Positions 9,201 through 16,491 of a stretch of DNA of 64,000 nucleotides are shown piece by piece (within the stretch, counting starts at the first letter, position 1; every line of letters begins with the position of its first letter). The stretch lies in NCBI RefSeq assembly GCF_010994755.1, contig NZ_WHSB02000007.1:1-64000 (forward strand). Reading direction: 5' to 3'. The position numbers and the translations under genes were made by a program. The notes under the pieces were generated by a model. That model did no database searches. It saw only the letters and a list, made by a program, of their open reading frames with translations, and was not told the origin of the DNA. This DNA comes from Shinella lacus. Its GTDB lineage: Bacteria > Pseudomonadota > Alphaproteobacteria > Rhizobiales > Rhizobiaceae.

Positions 9201-9608
9201 GAGAAGGCAGCCGCCTTCAACGACTACTATTCGATGGCCTCGATCGGCTGGCTCTACGACGTCGGCAACGGCGTGACGCAGGACTATGCCCAGGCCCGCG
9301 ACTGGTACGAGAAGGCGGCAAACGGTGGCAACACCTATGCCATGGGCAACCTGTCCCGCCTCTTCGACCACGGCCTCGGCACGCGCGCCAACGCCAAGGA
9401 AGCCGCCCGCTGGGCCGCTGCCAGCGTCGAAGGCGGCGACCAGGGCAAGCTCCAGGAACTCAAGGGGTCTCCGGCAAACTTCACGCCGCAGTTCCGCAAG
9501 GAGTTCCAGTCGATCCTCAAGCAGCGCGGCTATTACAACGGCCCGATCGACGGCGATTTCGGCGCATCGACGCAGAACGCCATCGACCGTCTCGCCGCCC
9601 GCACCTGA
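6258..9608 (+). CDS. Secreted caspase-like (peptidase C14) protein with duplicated Sel1-repeat modules
   Basis: The 1116-residue product starts at the ATG preceded by GGAGG with 7-base spacing. After a signal peptide (residues 1 to about 29, ending SAAEA) comes a C14 caspase-like domain with His104 (YYSGHAME) and Cys155 (ILDACRNNP), so both catalytic residues are present. A linker (about 280-395) leads to two homologous modules, residues about 396-741 and 768-1116. Each holds about seven Sel1 repeats (GWLYREGYGG-like units) and ends in a peptidoglycan-binding-like motif (RERGYYSGSSDGEFG; KQRGYYNGPIDGDFG). The modules are joined by a Thr-rich linker. The function is unknown. Export is inferred from the leader, and a cell-envelope role is suggested by the terminal motifs. 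Confidence 0.85.
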   Translation: MLKQMQRRWAPVLFVSIAVIVFNVSAAEAKRVALLIGNQKYEETAQLNNPANDVELMRASFEAAGFDSVKTVLDLDRGAMVKALREFEDESADADMAVVYYSGHAMEMNGVNYLIPVDAALKSDRDVEDESVAIDRVQRSLEGAKKLKLFILDACRNNPFSQSMTRSIGTRAVTRGLARVEPESADTLIAFASKAGTVALDGEGKNSPFATALSKYLTEPGLDVRIALGKVRDEVVEATNREQEPFVYGSLGGAQIFLNIKEVNINVTNSGNTQEVSPNGQSEAAADWQNIRDLADEDLIAAFIAKHGKDPVYKMLAEKKLASLQEATQNDGQDAASIAWDALKESTDAAALQRFIERYPDSTHRASAEQLIAALEPKKGLSVELSTSKETPASRDCFLLAGEPQSLPGFMGVNFLKIDAKRALSACAQAVNENPSDGMLVNLLGRAHDSDRNYVEARRNYEKAIELGNMYALTNLAWFSVYGTDGPIDVPKGLSMFEKASIAGNSYAQASLGWLYREGYGGTRQDYNEAVKWYQQSANQGYANAMATMGWFYREGLGVSQDYVQSLTWYRKAADAGDANAMSSLGWAYQNGLGTAQDYAEAKVWYEKAANIGDSYSMASLAWLYDVGNGVKQDYVEARYWYEKAANAGSAYAMGNLSRLYDQGLGTPADAKEAVRWAAGSVESGDQAKLKELKETPGNFTVAFRKEMQNLLRERGYYSGSSDGEFGAATLAAIDKLAAGRNDSASLSTTTTTTTDNSQSTVTLSGSDADQCYELAGEPNLRPGFLGKLFAQIDYGRAIPVCEAALNANPSDNSIRNMLGRAHDAAKNFSKAREHYQKAADEGNLYALTNLAWYSIYGTDGPVDMAKGTRMFEQASNAGNPYAQASLGWLYREGYNGTRKDYDEAIKWYRKGAEQGYANAQATMGWFYREGLGTTRDYTVSLDWYMKGAEGGDVNAMSSVGYAYQSGLGVSVDYVEARKWYEKAAAFNDYYSMASIGWLYDVGNGVTQDYAQARDWYEKAANGGNTYAMGNLSRLFDHGLGTRANAKEAARWAAASVEGGDQGKLQELKGSPANFTPQFRKEFQSILKQRGYYNGPIDGDFGASTQNAIDRLAART

Positions 9609-9632
9609 TACCGGATCACCATCCACAACAAA

Positions 9633-9667
9633 CCGCCAGCGACCACCGTCGCTGGCGGTTTTCGTTT
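9633..9667 (+). terminator. Rho-independent terminator of the caspase/Sel1 gene
   Basis: An 11-bp stem (9633-9643 with 9648-9658), a 4-base loop CACC, and then TTTTCGTTT. It begins 24 bases past the stop codon. Confidence 0.92.
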
Positions 9668-9696
9668 GGCCGGCGAAAATCCGGGCGAATCGGTCC

Positions 9697-9727
9697 TTGA
9701 CCCTCCACCGGGTGGAGGCCGTAGTGG
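9697..9727 (+). promoter_or_regulatory. MerR-type operator/promoter with long spacer
   Basis: A 17-bp near-perfect palindrome, CCTCCACC-G-GGTGGAGG (9702-9718), lies between a TTGACC -35 element (9697-9702) and a weak -10 (TAGTGG, 9722-9727). The spacing is 19 bp, the overlong spacer typical of promoters distorted by MerR-family activators. The predicted transcription start would fall at or next to the ATG at 9735. Confidence 0.6.
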
Positions 9728-9734
9728 GGATGCC

Positions 9735-10667
9735 ATGGGAGCGAAGTTCTACACGATCGGCGAATTGGCGCGGCTTTCGGGGCAATCCGTCCGCCGCATC
9801 CGCTATTATTCCGACAAGGGCCTGCTGCCGAGCGACCGCTCGGCGGGGAACTACCGCATCTACAGCGAGACGGATGCGGCGAGACTGGACCTCATCCGCG
9901 CGCTGCGCGAGGCGGGCGTCGGCCTTGCCGCCATCGGCAAGCTGATCGGCCGCCGGCTGAGCCTTGCCGAGGTATTGCAGGCCCGGCTTGCCATTCTCGA
10001 AACGGAAATAGCGGCAAGGCGCCGGATGGCCGCCGTGCTGCGTGCAACGCTTCGCCTCCCGAACCCTGCCGATGCTGACCTGAGGAGGTTCTGGACAATG
10101 GCAAACCGAAGCAACAAAGACATGCACGCCCTCGTCGAACGTTTTGTCGAGCGGATCGCCGAAGGGGCCGCGATGGACGAGGAGTGGCGCCGCCGGATGA
10201 TCGAGACGAGCGTTCCCGACCTGCCGGACGACCCGACGCCGGACCAGATCGCCGCCTGGACGGAACTTGCCGACATGCTGGAGGACGAGGATTTCGCCCG
10301 CGACCTCAAGACGGAGATGGCGGCCTTCTGGACCGGCGCCTTCGACCCGGCCGCCTACCGCGACGCCGCGCTGCGGACCTACGAGGCCGCCCAGGCGGCC
10401 ATCGCGAACGGGATACCGCCGCAAGCGGCGGAAGCACAGGCGATCGCCGCTGCCTGGCTCGATGATTCGGCGCGTGCGATGGGTCGCGAGCCGGATCGCG
10501 CCTTTCTCGACTGGCAGTTCGCCCAATACGAAAAACAATCCGGCCGCATGGGCCGCTACCGCCAGCTGCTGGCGATTCTGCGTGGGGAAAATGATTCGGC
10601 CGAACCGGACAGGGTCTGGGCCTGGCTGAACGACGCACTGCGCGCCTTGCCGGTGCCGCTAAAGTAA
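9735..10667 (+). CDS. MerR-family transcriptional regulator
   Basis: The 310-residue product has an N-terminal MerR winged helix (residues about 5-75; YTIGELARLSGQSVRRIRYY), a dimerisation helix (about 80-115), and a long C-terminal effector region of about 190 residues that I do not recognise. It has no metal-binding cysteine cluster, so a metal sensor of the CueR or ZntR type is unlikely; a small-molecule sensor is more plausible. The ATG at 9735 matches the family N terminus. An in-frame start at 9666 would lie in the preceding terminator. A MerR-style operator immediately upstream suggests autoregulation. Confidence 0.85.
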   Translation: MGAKFYTIGELARLSGQSVRRIRYYSDKGLLPSDRSAGNYRIYSETDAARLDLIRALREAGVGLAAIGKLIGRRLSLAEVLQARLAILETEIAARRRMAAVLRATLRLPNPADADLRRFWTMANRSNKDMHALVERFVERIAEGAAMDEEWRRRMIETSVPDLPDDPTPDQIAAWTELADMLEDEDFARDLKTEMAAFWTGAFDPAAYRDAALRTYEAAQAAIANGIPPQAAEAQAIAAAWLDDSARAMGREPDRAFLDWQFAQYEKQSGRMGRYRQLLAILRGENDSAEPDRVWAWLNDALRALPVPLK

Positions 10668-10683
10668 GGCCCTGAAATGAGAA

Positions 10684-10714
10684 ATGCCGCACGCGTTGCT
10701 GGCGCGTGCGGCAT
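10684..10714. terminator. Bidirectional hairpin between convergent genes
   Basis: A perfect 12-bp stem (10684-10695 with 10703-10714) with a 7-base loop, between the MerR gene and the convergent RTX gene. The minus-strand side is followed by a moderately T-rich stretch; there is no T-run on the plus side. Confidence 0.6.
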
Positions 10715-10752
10715 GACAAGCTCGGGAGCGCCCCCTGTGCCGGGGGCGGAGC

Positions 10753-11865
10753 TTAGAGCAGGAAGTCGTTCGAATAGTAGCGCGTCAGGCCGGCGTCAAT
10801 CTCGAAATCCGCCCGGCCGTCGCCATTGACGTCGCCGGAGATGATCGTGCCGGAATAGCGCAATTCGCCCGACGTGCCGGAAAACGCGTCCTTGCCGATG
10901 AAGGTGAAGGAGTTGTTGCCGCTTCTGTCGGTCCTGGCGTCGATGTCACGCAGGTCGATCACGTCGTCCTGGCTGTCCGGCTTGAAGTCGTCGATGACGT
11001 CGCGCTGCGAACCGACCTTGCTGTCGGAGGTGCGCAGGAAGCGGAACGTATCGGCGCCGGAGCCGCCAACGAGGAAGTCGTTGCCGCTGTCACCGACCAG
11101 CAGGTCGTTGCCGGAACCGCCGACCAGGTCGTCATTGCCCGAACCGCCATAGAGCCGATCGTTGCCGCTGTCGCCATAGAGGTCGTCATTGCCGCTGTCG
11201 CCATAGATGACGTCCTTGCCGGCGCCGCCATAGAGCCGGTCATTGCCGCCGAGGCCTTCAAGCTGGTCATTGCCGTTGCCGCCGCGCAGGATGTTGTTGC
11301 CGCCAGTGCCGATCAGCGTGTCGTTAGAGTTGGTGCCCGTCGCATTCTCGATGCTCCGAAGCTCCTCGTTGCGGCCGCTGACGGCGCGGGCGAAACCCCG
11401 GTCGAGGTCGACATAGATGCCGCGGCCTTCTTCGCTGCTCGAATCCTGCAGCGAATAGTTGACCGTGTCGGTGCCGGAGCCACCGTTGAACGAATTGCGG
11501 TATCCGACGGAATAGAAGGTGTCGTTGCCGGCGTCGCCCTTGTAGTCGCTGGCGAGCGTCTTCACTTCGAACCGGTCATTGCCGTCGCCGCCGCTGACGA
11601 CGTCATATTCACCGCTCGCCTTGGCCGCACCGCTGTGTTTGTAGATGTCGTCGCCGGAGCCGAGGAAGATATCGTTGCCGCCTTCGAAGCTGTTGCGCAC
11701 GAGGTCGTCGCCGCTGCCGGCTTCCACATAGTTGAGGCCGCCACGGCTATCGGTCCGATTCAGAACAATCTCGTCATCGCCGCCATAGGTGTAGATTTCA
11801 ACCTCGGTGCGCGAGTTCTGGACGACGTAATCATCGCCGTTCGTGCCCTTATATACAAACGCCAT
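10753..11865 (-). CDS. RTX-type calcium-binding protein, probably type I secreted
   Basis: The acidic, Gly/Asp-rich 370-residue protein has hemolysin-type nonapeptide repeats (GGxGxDxLx). They are scattered in residues about 5-150 (GTNGDDYV, GSGDDLVRN, GDGNDRF) and form a continuous array at about 185-270. There is no N-terminal signal peptide. The C terminus (about 275-370, ending YYSNDFLL) resembles uncleaved type I secretion tails. Such repeats fold into a parallel beta roll on binding calcium outside the cell. No type I exporter is present in the window. The start follows an AAGGAACGAGG region. A structural or surface role is likely; no enzymatic domain is seen. Confidence 0.85.
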   Translation of the reverse strand: MAFVYKGTNGDDYVVQNSRTEVEIYTYGGDDEIVLNRTDSRGGLNYVEAGSGDDLVRNSFEGGNDIFLGSGDDIYKHSGAAKASGEYDVVSGGDGNDRFEVKTLASDYKGDAGNDTFYSVGYRNSFNGGSGTDTVNYSLQDSSSEEGRGIYVDLDRGFARAVSGRNEELRSIENATGTNSNDTLIGTGGNNILRGGNGNDQLEGLGGNDRLYGGAGKDVIYGDSGNDDLYGDSGNDRLYGGSGNDDLVGGSGNDLLVGDSGNDFLVGGSGADTFRFLRTSDSKVGSQRDVIDDFKPDSQDDVIDLRDIDARTDRSGNNSFTFIGKDAFSGTSGELRYSGTIISGDVNGDGRADFEIDAGLTRYYSNDFLL

Positions 11866-12123
11866 GTCCTCGTTCCTTTCTCATTCATCTGCTGTTGTCC
11901 GACTTTTAGCGCCGGCAAGCTGAACCGCTCTTGAACAAAGTGGGGAGACAGAAGGCATTTTCGAGGCCGCCGGGCGAAAATTTGTGAGGGTGAGGGCCGG
12001 TCATGCCGATTCCAAGCCGTTCCGGCCCGCGGGAAGCCGCCATATGTATAAAGCGCCCGATTGCGGGAAAAATCGAAAAAGCGCTTGATCAATGAGGGCG
12101 TTGGCCCTATCAGGACCGCGAGC

Positions 12124-12213
12124 GGAGAGGTGGCCGAGTGGTCGAAGGCGCTCCCCTGCTAAGGGAGTATACCGGAAACGGTATCGAGGGTTCGAATCCC
12201 TTCTTCTCCGCCA
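12124..12213 (+). tRNA. tRNA-Ser (anticodon GCT)
   Basis: Class II tRNA of 90 nt including an encoded CCA. The acceptor stem GGAGAGG pairs with CTTCTCC, with discriminator G. The anticodon stem CTCCC/GGGAG encloses the loop CTGCTAA, giving GCT (reads AGC/AGU). A long variable arm forms around TACCGGAAACGGTA, and the T arm carries GGTTCGAATCC. Confidence 0.97.
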
Positions 12214-12489
12214 GTCATTCCCCCTAGCGTGTGGATTTTGCTATCTGATTACGGATGGCTAAAGCACCTCCCGACTTTACGTCCCTGTTGTTCGCGTCTG
12301 CATGGCTAGCGACGCCGCGCAGGCCTGTTTTTCATCGCTCTGGTCGAATTACCGCCGCACGGTGCCCGATTCGCTTCGAGCTATGTCCCGCCGCCTTTAG
12401 CCCCGTCCCAAATTGTCCATTCGCAACAGAATAGATTGGTTGGCCGGAACGTGCCGTCTGTAGTGCTGCTCACCTATATGGAGACAGGC
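12214..12489. other. Intergenic region after tRNA-Ser, nothing recognised
   Basis: No coding frame with a ribosome-binding site and no clear terminator. It begins the gene-poor segment that runs to the porin gene. Confidence 0.5.
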
Positions 12490-12813
12490 ATGCGGGAAAT
12501 TGTCGTCCGAGCCTACAAAGCCAGTGGCGGCGGCCACGAGTTGCTGGCCGTCATACCCCTGAGCGGCGCGAACCTTCCTGGACAGGACGGCCGGCACGCG
12601 ACGGATAACGAACTGATCGCCATCACGATGGTGGAGCTTCGCAATCAAGGACGCTTTTCGGACGCCGAAATCGAAGCGTTCCAATATAGAGTGGATCGTC
12701 CGCGATATCCTGCCGCGCCAGAGGTCATTCCTGAGCTTCCTCAGGAAACGACGATGTCTCCGGAACCGTCTCAAGCCATTGCCCGCCCGAGCATAACCGG
12801 CTCCAGCACTTAA
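12490..12813 (+). CDS. Hypothetical protein of 107 residues
   Basis: I do not recognise this product. The ATG at 12490 follows GGAGA with 5-base spacing, and an alternative in-frame start lies at 12436. The first 80 residues look like a folded domain (MREIVVRAYKASGGGHELLA), and the tail from about residue 80 is Pro/Ser-rich and probably disordered. No membrane segment or signal peptide is present. It lies alone in a gene-poor stretch downstream of tRNA-Ser, so it may be accessory DNA. The reading frame is plausible but not proven. Confidence 0.45.
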   Translation: MREIVVRAYKASGGGHELLAVIPLSGANLPGQDGRHATDNELIAITMVELRNQGRFSDAEIEAFQYRVDRPRYPAAPEVIPELPQETTMSPEPSQAIARPSITGSST

Positions 12814-13252
12814 GGGCGAACGCTGCCATTTCCATCGTCCTATTCCTTCGGTGGTTGGACCACGGCAACGTGGATGGGGGATTTGACATGACCATCATCG
12901 TTGTGGATCGCAGCACCAGCAACGACGCGATCGAAAACTAAATTGAAGCGCAACCGGTGAGCCTGTTCAGCTCCAAGCGCATGCCTACACCCAGGGAAGC
13001 GATATCTTCATCGCGCCTGGGCTAGAGCGACGCAGGCCTCATGAGGCGTGGCGCGTGGTCCAGCAGCCCTAGGATGGAGTGCAGCCGGCAACGCGGTTCA
13101 AATCGGGGCGCGCCTTCCATGTTGAACCGGCAATGCTTGGGATCGCCGCCACACCGCAAAAGACCGCATTAAAAAGTCCGGCACCATTCGAATACACCGG
13201 TGAGATCGGCCGTGTCCCTACAACGATGATAAACCGGGGGGCGATCGAGCAC
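12814..13252. other. Gene-poor segment containing a decayed DUF4157 fragment
   Basis: No intact gene is visible. A 17-codon frame at 12888-12941 (MTIIVVDRS...) follows a GGGGGA sequence and could be a minimal peptide or debris. The DUF4157 remnant at 12947-13108 is listed separately. Low coding density and in-frame stops suggest erosion of former accessory genes. Confidence 0.5.
12947..13108 (+). pseudogene. Remnant of a DUF4157-type domain
   Basis: One frame reads through VQLQAHAYTQGSDIFIAPG and then HEAWRVVQQP, a TAG stop (13070-13072), and VQPATRFKSG. This matches my memory of DUF4157 domains, which run HAYTQG-DI-IAPG, then HEAWHVVQQ, then GRVQPT. The second zinc-ligand histidine of HExxH is replaced by Arg, the frame has an upstream stop at 12944 and the internal TAG, and no start codon exists. 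Full DUF4157 proteins are often associated with extracellular contractile injection systems or polymorphic toxins. This is a broken leftover. Confidence 0.6.
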
Positions 13253-13585
13253 ATGAACGACTGGACTTTGTTCTTCATCGGGCTTGCCATACTGCTTGCG
13301 TTCTCCTTCACACTCAACACGTTCTTCCTGGGGTCGTTCATTTCGGGCATGAAGCGCTATCTGCTGGGGCGCATCATCGGCGGAACGATAAAGGACACGA
13401 GGATCGACCACGAGGTCACCCACCGCACGCTGGGCCTGTTCGGGCTTCAGACGCGTAACGGCGGGCCAGGAGACGAGGACATCCATCGTCTGACCCCCAA
13501 GCGCTGGCAGGAGGTGCTGACATGGATTTGCTACGTCGGCATGGGTATCGGCTTCGCCATCATGATTTACGCCAAAGCCCGGTAG
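13253..13585 (+). CDS. Hypothetical small membrane protein
   Basis: The 110-residue product has a hydrophobic N-terminal segment (residues about 4-30, WTLFFIGLAILLAFSFTLN) and a second at the C terminus (about 88-106, VLTWICYVGMGIGFAIMIYA), separated by a polar, basic 55-residue stretch. Two-pass inner-membrane topology is expected. The start at 13253 has a weak G-rich upstream sequence; an in-frame ATG at 13226 would add nine residues. I do not recognise the family. It lies in the gene-poor tract between tRNA-Ser and the porin, in the same frame as the DUF4157 debris, which may be coincidence. Confidence 0.5.
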   Translation: MNDWTLFFIGLAILLAFSFTLNTFFLGSFISGMKRYLLGRIIGGTIKDTRIDHEVTHRTLGLFGLQTRNGGPGDEDIHRLTPKRWQEVLTWICYVGMGIGFAIMIYAKAR

Positions 13586-14307
13586 CAAAACGGCAGGCGC
13601 CACGGCTGGCGATTTCCTACCTGGCGGCAATCATGGTCTTTCGCGACGACGTCGCCGGCCAAAACCAAGAATAGAGAATCCCTCATTCCATGAGATGACG
13701 ATCACCTGCTCGCCGACAGATGGCGCTGCGGACGGTGGGCGTTGCGAGCCTTATATATAAGGAAGAGCAGGAGGCTGCCTGCTGCTGAGGTCGTCGGCTT
13801 CTTTCATGTGCGATGAAGCGCCCTTGATCGCCGACTCAAAACTCCGCTGCGTGAATCACCCGAATCGACATCGAAAAACACCGCTCGCGATTCCCGCTTT
13901 CGGTCATGCCGGTCTGACTGTGATAGACAAGCGGATGCGGGAAAATGCGTCTCCGCCACGTCAAAGTGCGGCCTTTGCCCTTATTTCGCCCGGTCTAAGG
14001 CAGGGTTATACAGCCGGCGAGCTAGGCTAAGTGCCCGCTTCATAAGGATTTTTGTTAAGGATCCATAAACTTTTAGCGATCCGGTCCGCCATTTTGTGTC
14101 CTTTGCGCAACAGCGCTTGGCGAAGGCTGACACAAACCCCGCCTCCTTTCAGTTTGGAGATTGCTTACGGAAGCGCGTCTTGTATTTTCAGGTTCGGAAG
14201 CAGGGGCGGTTGATCGTCCGCTTCCTGAACTTGGGGATGGGGCAGGGAACGCTGTCCTTCAGCAAAAAACCCAGACCCGTTTGAAACTTTTTGACTGGAG
14301 GTCAGAA
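13586..14307. other. Long intergenic region and porin leader
   Basis: No convincing gene is visible. The frame at 13806-14030 lacks a ribosome-binding site and family resemblance. The last 260 bases are comparatively AT-rich (around 14040-14090) and probably contain the promoter and long 5' leader of the porin gene. No exact sigma-70 pair could be fixed. Confidence 0.45.
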
Positions 14308-15363
14308 ATGAACATCAAGAGCCTTCTTATCGGCTCCGCTGCTGCACTCGCAGCAGTATCCGGCGCCCAGGCTGCCGACGCTATCGTTGCTGCCGAGCCG
14401 GAGCCGATGGAATACGTTCGCGTTTGCGACGCATTCGGCACGGGTTACTTCTACATCCCGGGTACCGAAACCTGCCTGCAGATCAGCGGCTACGTCCGTT
14501 TCCAGGTAGACTTTGCTGAAGATTCGGCTGGCCCGAACGGCGATGACTGGGGCTACCGCGCTCGTACCCGTGGTTACCTCTCGCTTGACGCCAAGAGCGA
14601 CACCGAGCTCGGCACGCTGACCGGTCACATCGACCTTCAGGCTGACTCCCACCAGGACGTCTTCCTTGACGGTGCATGGATCCAGCTCGGCGGCTTCAAG
14701 GCTGGTTACTTCTACACGGAATGGGATAAGGGCATCAACGGCGAGACCGACGTTCTCGACGGCACGATCTTCAACATCATCGGCGGCGACACGCTGCTGA
14801 ATGCTGTATCCTACAAGTACGAAGGCGGCGCTTTCGCTGCTACCGTTGCTCTCGAATCCTTCAGCAACGCCAAGAACGGCTTTGTTGAATTCGAAGACGG
14901 CCTCGGCATCTCGGGTGTTGTCACCGGTTCGTTCGGCGCCGTAAGCGCTGACTTGCTCGGTTCGTACGACTTCGACGCTGAAAACGGCGCCATCCGCGGC
15001 CTCGTTTCGGCTGACGTCGGTCCGGGCACCCTGCAGGCTGCTGCTGTCTGGTCTTCGGGCGCAAGCCGTTACTGGGACGCTTCCGAGTGGTCGGTTGCTG
15101 CATCGTACAAGGCTAACCTCTCTGAAAAGCTGGCAATCACCCCCGGCTTCCAGTACTGGGGCACGCTTGATTACGACGCCTCCGGCGACTACCGCGGTAG
15201 CCGCGACGCTTGGCGCGCTGGCCTGACGCTCGACTACACGATCGTCACGGACCTGACCACCAAGATCAGCCTTCAGTACACGGATGTTGACAACGGCGTT
15301 GGCAACAAGGGCGCCGGTGGCGACCAGTGGTCGGGCTTCGTCCGTCTGCAGCGTTCGTTCTAA
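14308..15363 (+). CDS. Outer-membrane porin, RopA-like (Porin_2 family)
   Basis: General diffusion porin of the rhizobial RopA type, 351 residues. The signal peptide covers residues 1-23 (MNIKSLLIGSAAALAAVSGA, cleavage after AQA). Next come the conserved porin N terminus with VRVCDAFGTGYFYIPGTETC and a two-cysteine pair, then alternating amphipathic strands of a beta barrel, ending in the terminal Phe (LQRSF) needed for outer-membrane insertion. The start has a TGGAGGT site. Codon choice (many GCT, CTT, GTT, TAC) differs from its neighbours and matches high-expression genes. Monocistronic, with a strong terminator. Confidence 0.95.
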   Translation: MNIKSLLIGSAAALAAVSGAQAADAIVAAEPEPMEYVRVCDAFGTGYFYIPGTETCLQISGYVRFQVDFAEDSAGPNGDDWGYRARTRGYLSLDAKSDTELGTLTGHIDLQADSHQDVFLDGAWIQLGGFKAGYFYTEWDKGINGETDVLDGTIFNIIGGDTLLNAVSYKYEGGAFAATVALESFSNAKNGFVEFEDGLGISGVVTGSFGAVSADLLGSYDFDAENGAIRGLVSADVGPGTLQAAAVWSSGASRYWDASEWSVAASYKANLSEKLAITPGFQYWGTLDYDASGDYRGSRDAWRAGLTLDYTIVTDLTTKISLQYTDVDNGVGNKGAGGDQWSGFVRLQRSF

Positions 15364-15390
15364 TCTGATCTGACTTTTGTCAGTGATGGG

Positions 15391-15418
15391 AGACCCGGCT
15401 TTCGAGCCGGGTCTTTTT
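15391..15418 (+). terminator. Rho-independent terminator of the porin gene
   Basis: A 10-bp stem, AGACCCGGCT / AGCCGGGTCT, with tetraloop TTCG, followed by a T-rich run (TTTTTCGTTTT). It starts 27 bases after the stop. Confidence 0.95.
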
Positions 15419-15513
15419 CGTTTTCGGCATGGTATCGGCTGGACGCGCACGACCTTTTCCAGCGTGAGCTGGCGGTGCACGATGAGACTTGGAATTACAG
15501 TCTTGTTGACCCG

Positions 15514-16386
15514 TCAGAATCCGGCGAGGAACGCGTGGACCGATGGGAAGACGGAGGCGTGGTGCAGGAGAGGGGCGTGGCCCTGGCCCGGTGCGACCAC
15601 GGTTTTGACCGTTGCGGCCTGCGCGGCCATTCGGGCGAGCGTCTTCTCGGTGAAAAGACGGGAATGTTCGCCGCGCACGACCAGCAACGGCTTTTTCGCC
15701 AGGAGCTCGAATTGCGGCCAGAGTGTCGGCAGGGGTTTTGAGAAGTCGATGGCCTGCAGCTGGTCCGCCAGCTTCGGATCATAGTCGGGAACGAGCTGGC
15801 CTTCCTTTTCCGCGTAAATCGCCTCTGCCATGTCGCGCCAGTCGGCGGGGGAAAGGGCGGGGAAGGACGCGCTGTGGATATCGCGAAGCAGGTGGGCGGC
15901 CGCATCACGATTCTCCGGAACGGAGCGCCCGGAGAGATAGTCGCGAATTTCCCTGAGACCATCCACTTCGATTTCCGGGCCGATGTCGTTGAGAATAGCA
16001 ACGGCGATGAGGTCCGGCTTCACTGCGGCCATGACATGCAGGATCAGCCCGCCGCGTGACGTGCCTGCGAAAAGGCAGTGCTCCAGGCCGAGCGCTGTGC
16101 AGACGGTGATGACATCCCGGCATTCGATGGCGACATTGTAGTTCGCCGCAGTCTCGTCGTAGCCGGAAAGGCCGCGGCCGCGATAGTCGAACGCGATGAC
16201 CCGGCGGGGTGCGACGGGATCCTGCGCGACGAGCAGAGCAAGCTGGTGAAAATCCCGCACGTTGCGGCTGAGGCCGGGTAGGCAGACGAGCGGCAGCCGC
16301 CCGGTGTCCGATTTTGCCGCATAATCGCGCGCATGAAGCATCAATCCGTCTTCGGCTGGGAAGAAACGGCTTTCGAATTCATTCAT
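15514..16386 (-). CDS. Alpha/beta-hydrolase-fold protein
   Basis: Soluble 290-residue hydrolase. Residues 30-40 hold the oxyanion-hole region (LPLVCLPGLSRN). FDYRGRGLSGYD follows near residue 70, the nucleophile elbow GTSRGG places Ser near residue 110, and an acidic residue and the C-terminal histidine in GQGHAP (about residue 268) complete the triad. The set fits a canonical esterase/hydrolase fold; the substrate is unknown. The start at 16386 has only a weak ribosome-binding site. It lies downstream of, and on the same strand as, the lytic transglycosylase, separated by about 105 bases. Confidence 0.85.
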   Translation of the reverse strand: MNEFESRFFPAEDGLMLHARDYAAKSDTGRLPLVCLPGLSRNVRDFHQLALLVAQDPVAPRRVIAFDYRGRGLSGYDETAANYNVAIECRDVITVCTALGLEHCLFAGTSRGGLILHVMAAVKPDLIAVAILNDIGPEIEVDGLREIRDYLSGRSVPENRDAAAHLLRDIHSASFPALSPADWRDMAEAIYAEKEGQLVPDYDPKLADQLQAIDFSKPLPTLWPQFELLAKKPLLVVRGEHSRLFTEKTLARMAAQAATVKTVVAPGQGHAPLLHHASVFPSVHAFLAGF

Positions 16387-16491
16387 GTGTCTGCATCCGC
16401 CTGACCGAGGGGGAAAGTGTCCTGCCGGACATCCGAGAAGGCCAGCCTAGAGGGGCCGCTTGCCGAGGGCAAGACACGGCCAGCCGCTCGC

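Noticed and set aside
7530-10538. Minus-strand frame of 1002 codons opposite the Sel1 repeats and the MerR gene
   Set aside because: It spans two unrelated plus-strand genes and their terminator; the apparent repeats only mirror the Sel1 repeats.
12185-14020. Attachment-site repeat of the tRNA-Ser 3' end
   Set aside because: I looked for a second copy of the tRNA 3' end downstream and found only a short partial match (CTCCGCCA near 13950), too short to call.
13806-14030. Frame of 74 codons upstream of the porin
   Set aside because: No ribosome-binding site, no similarity recognised, and low-complexity composition unlike the genes around it.
14050-14075. CtrA-like box (TTAA-N7-TAAA) upstream of the porin
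   Set aside because: The second half site deviates from TTAA and there is no supporting context; it could be chance in an AT-rich leader.
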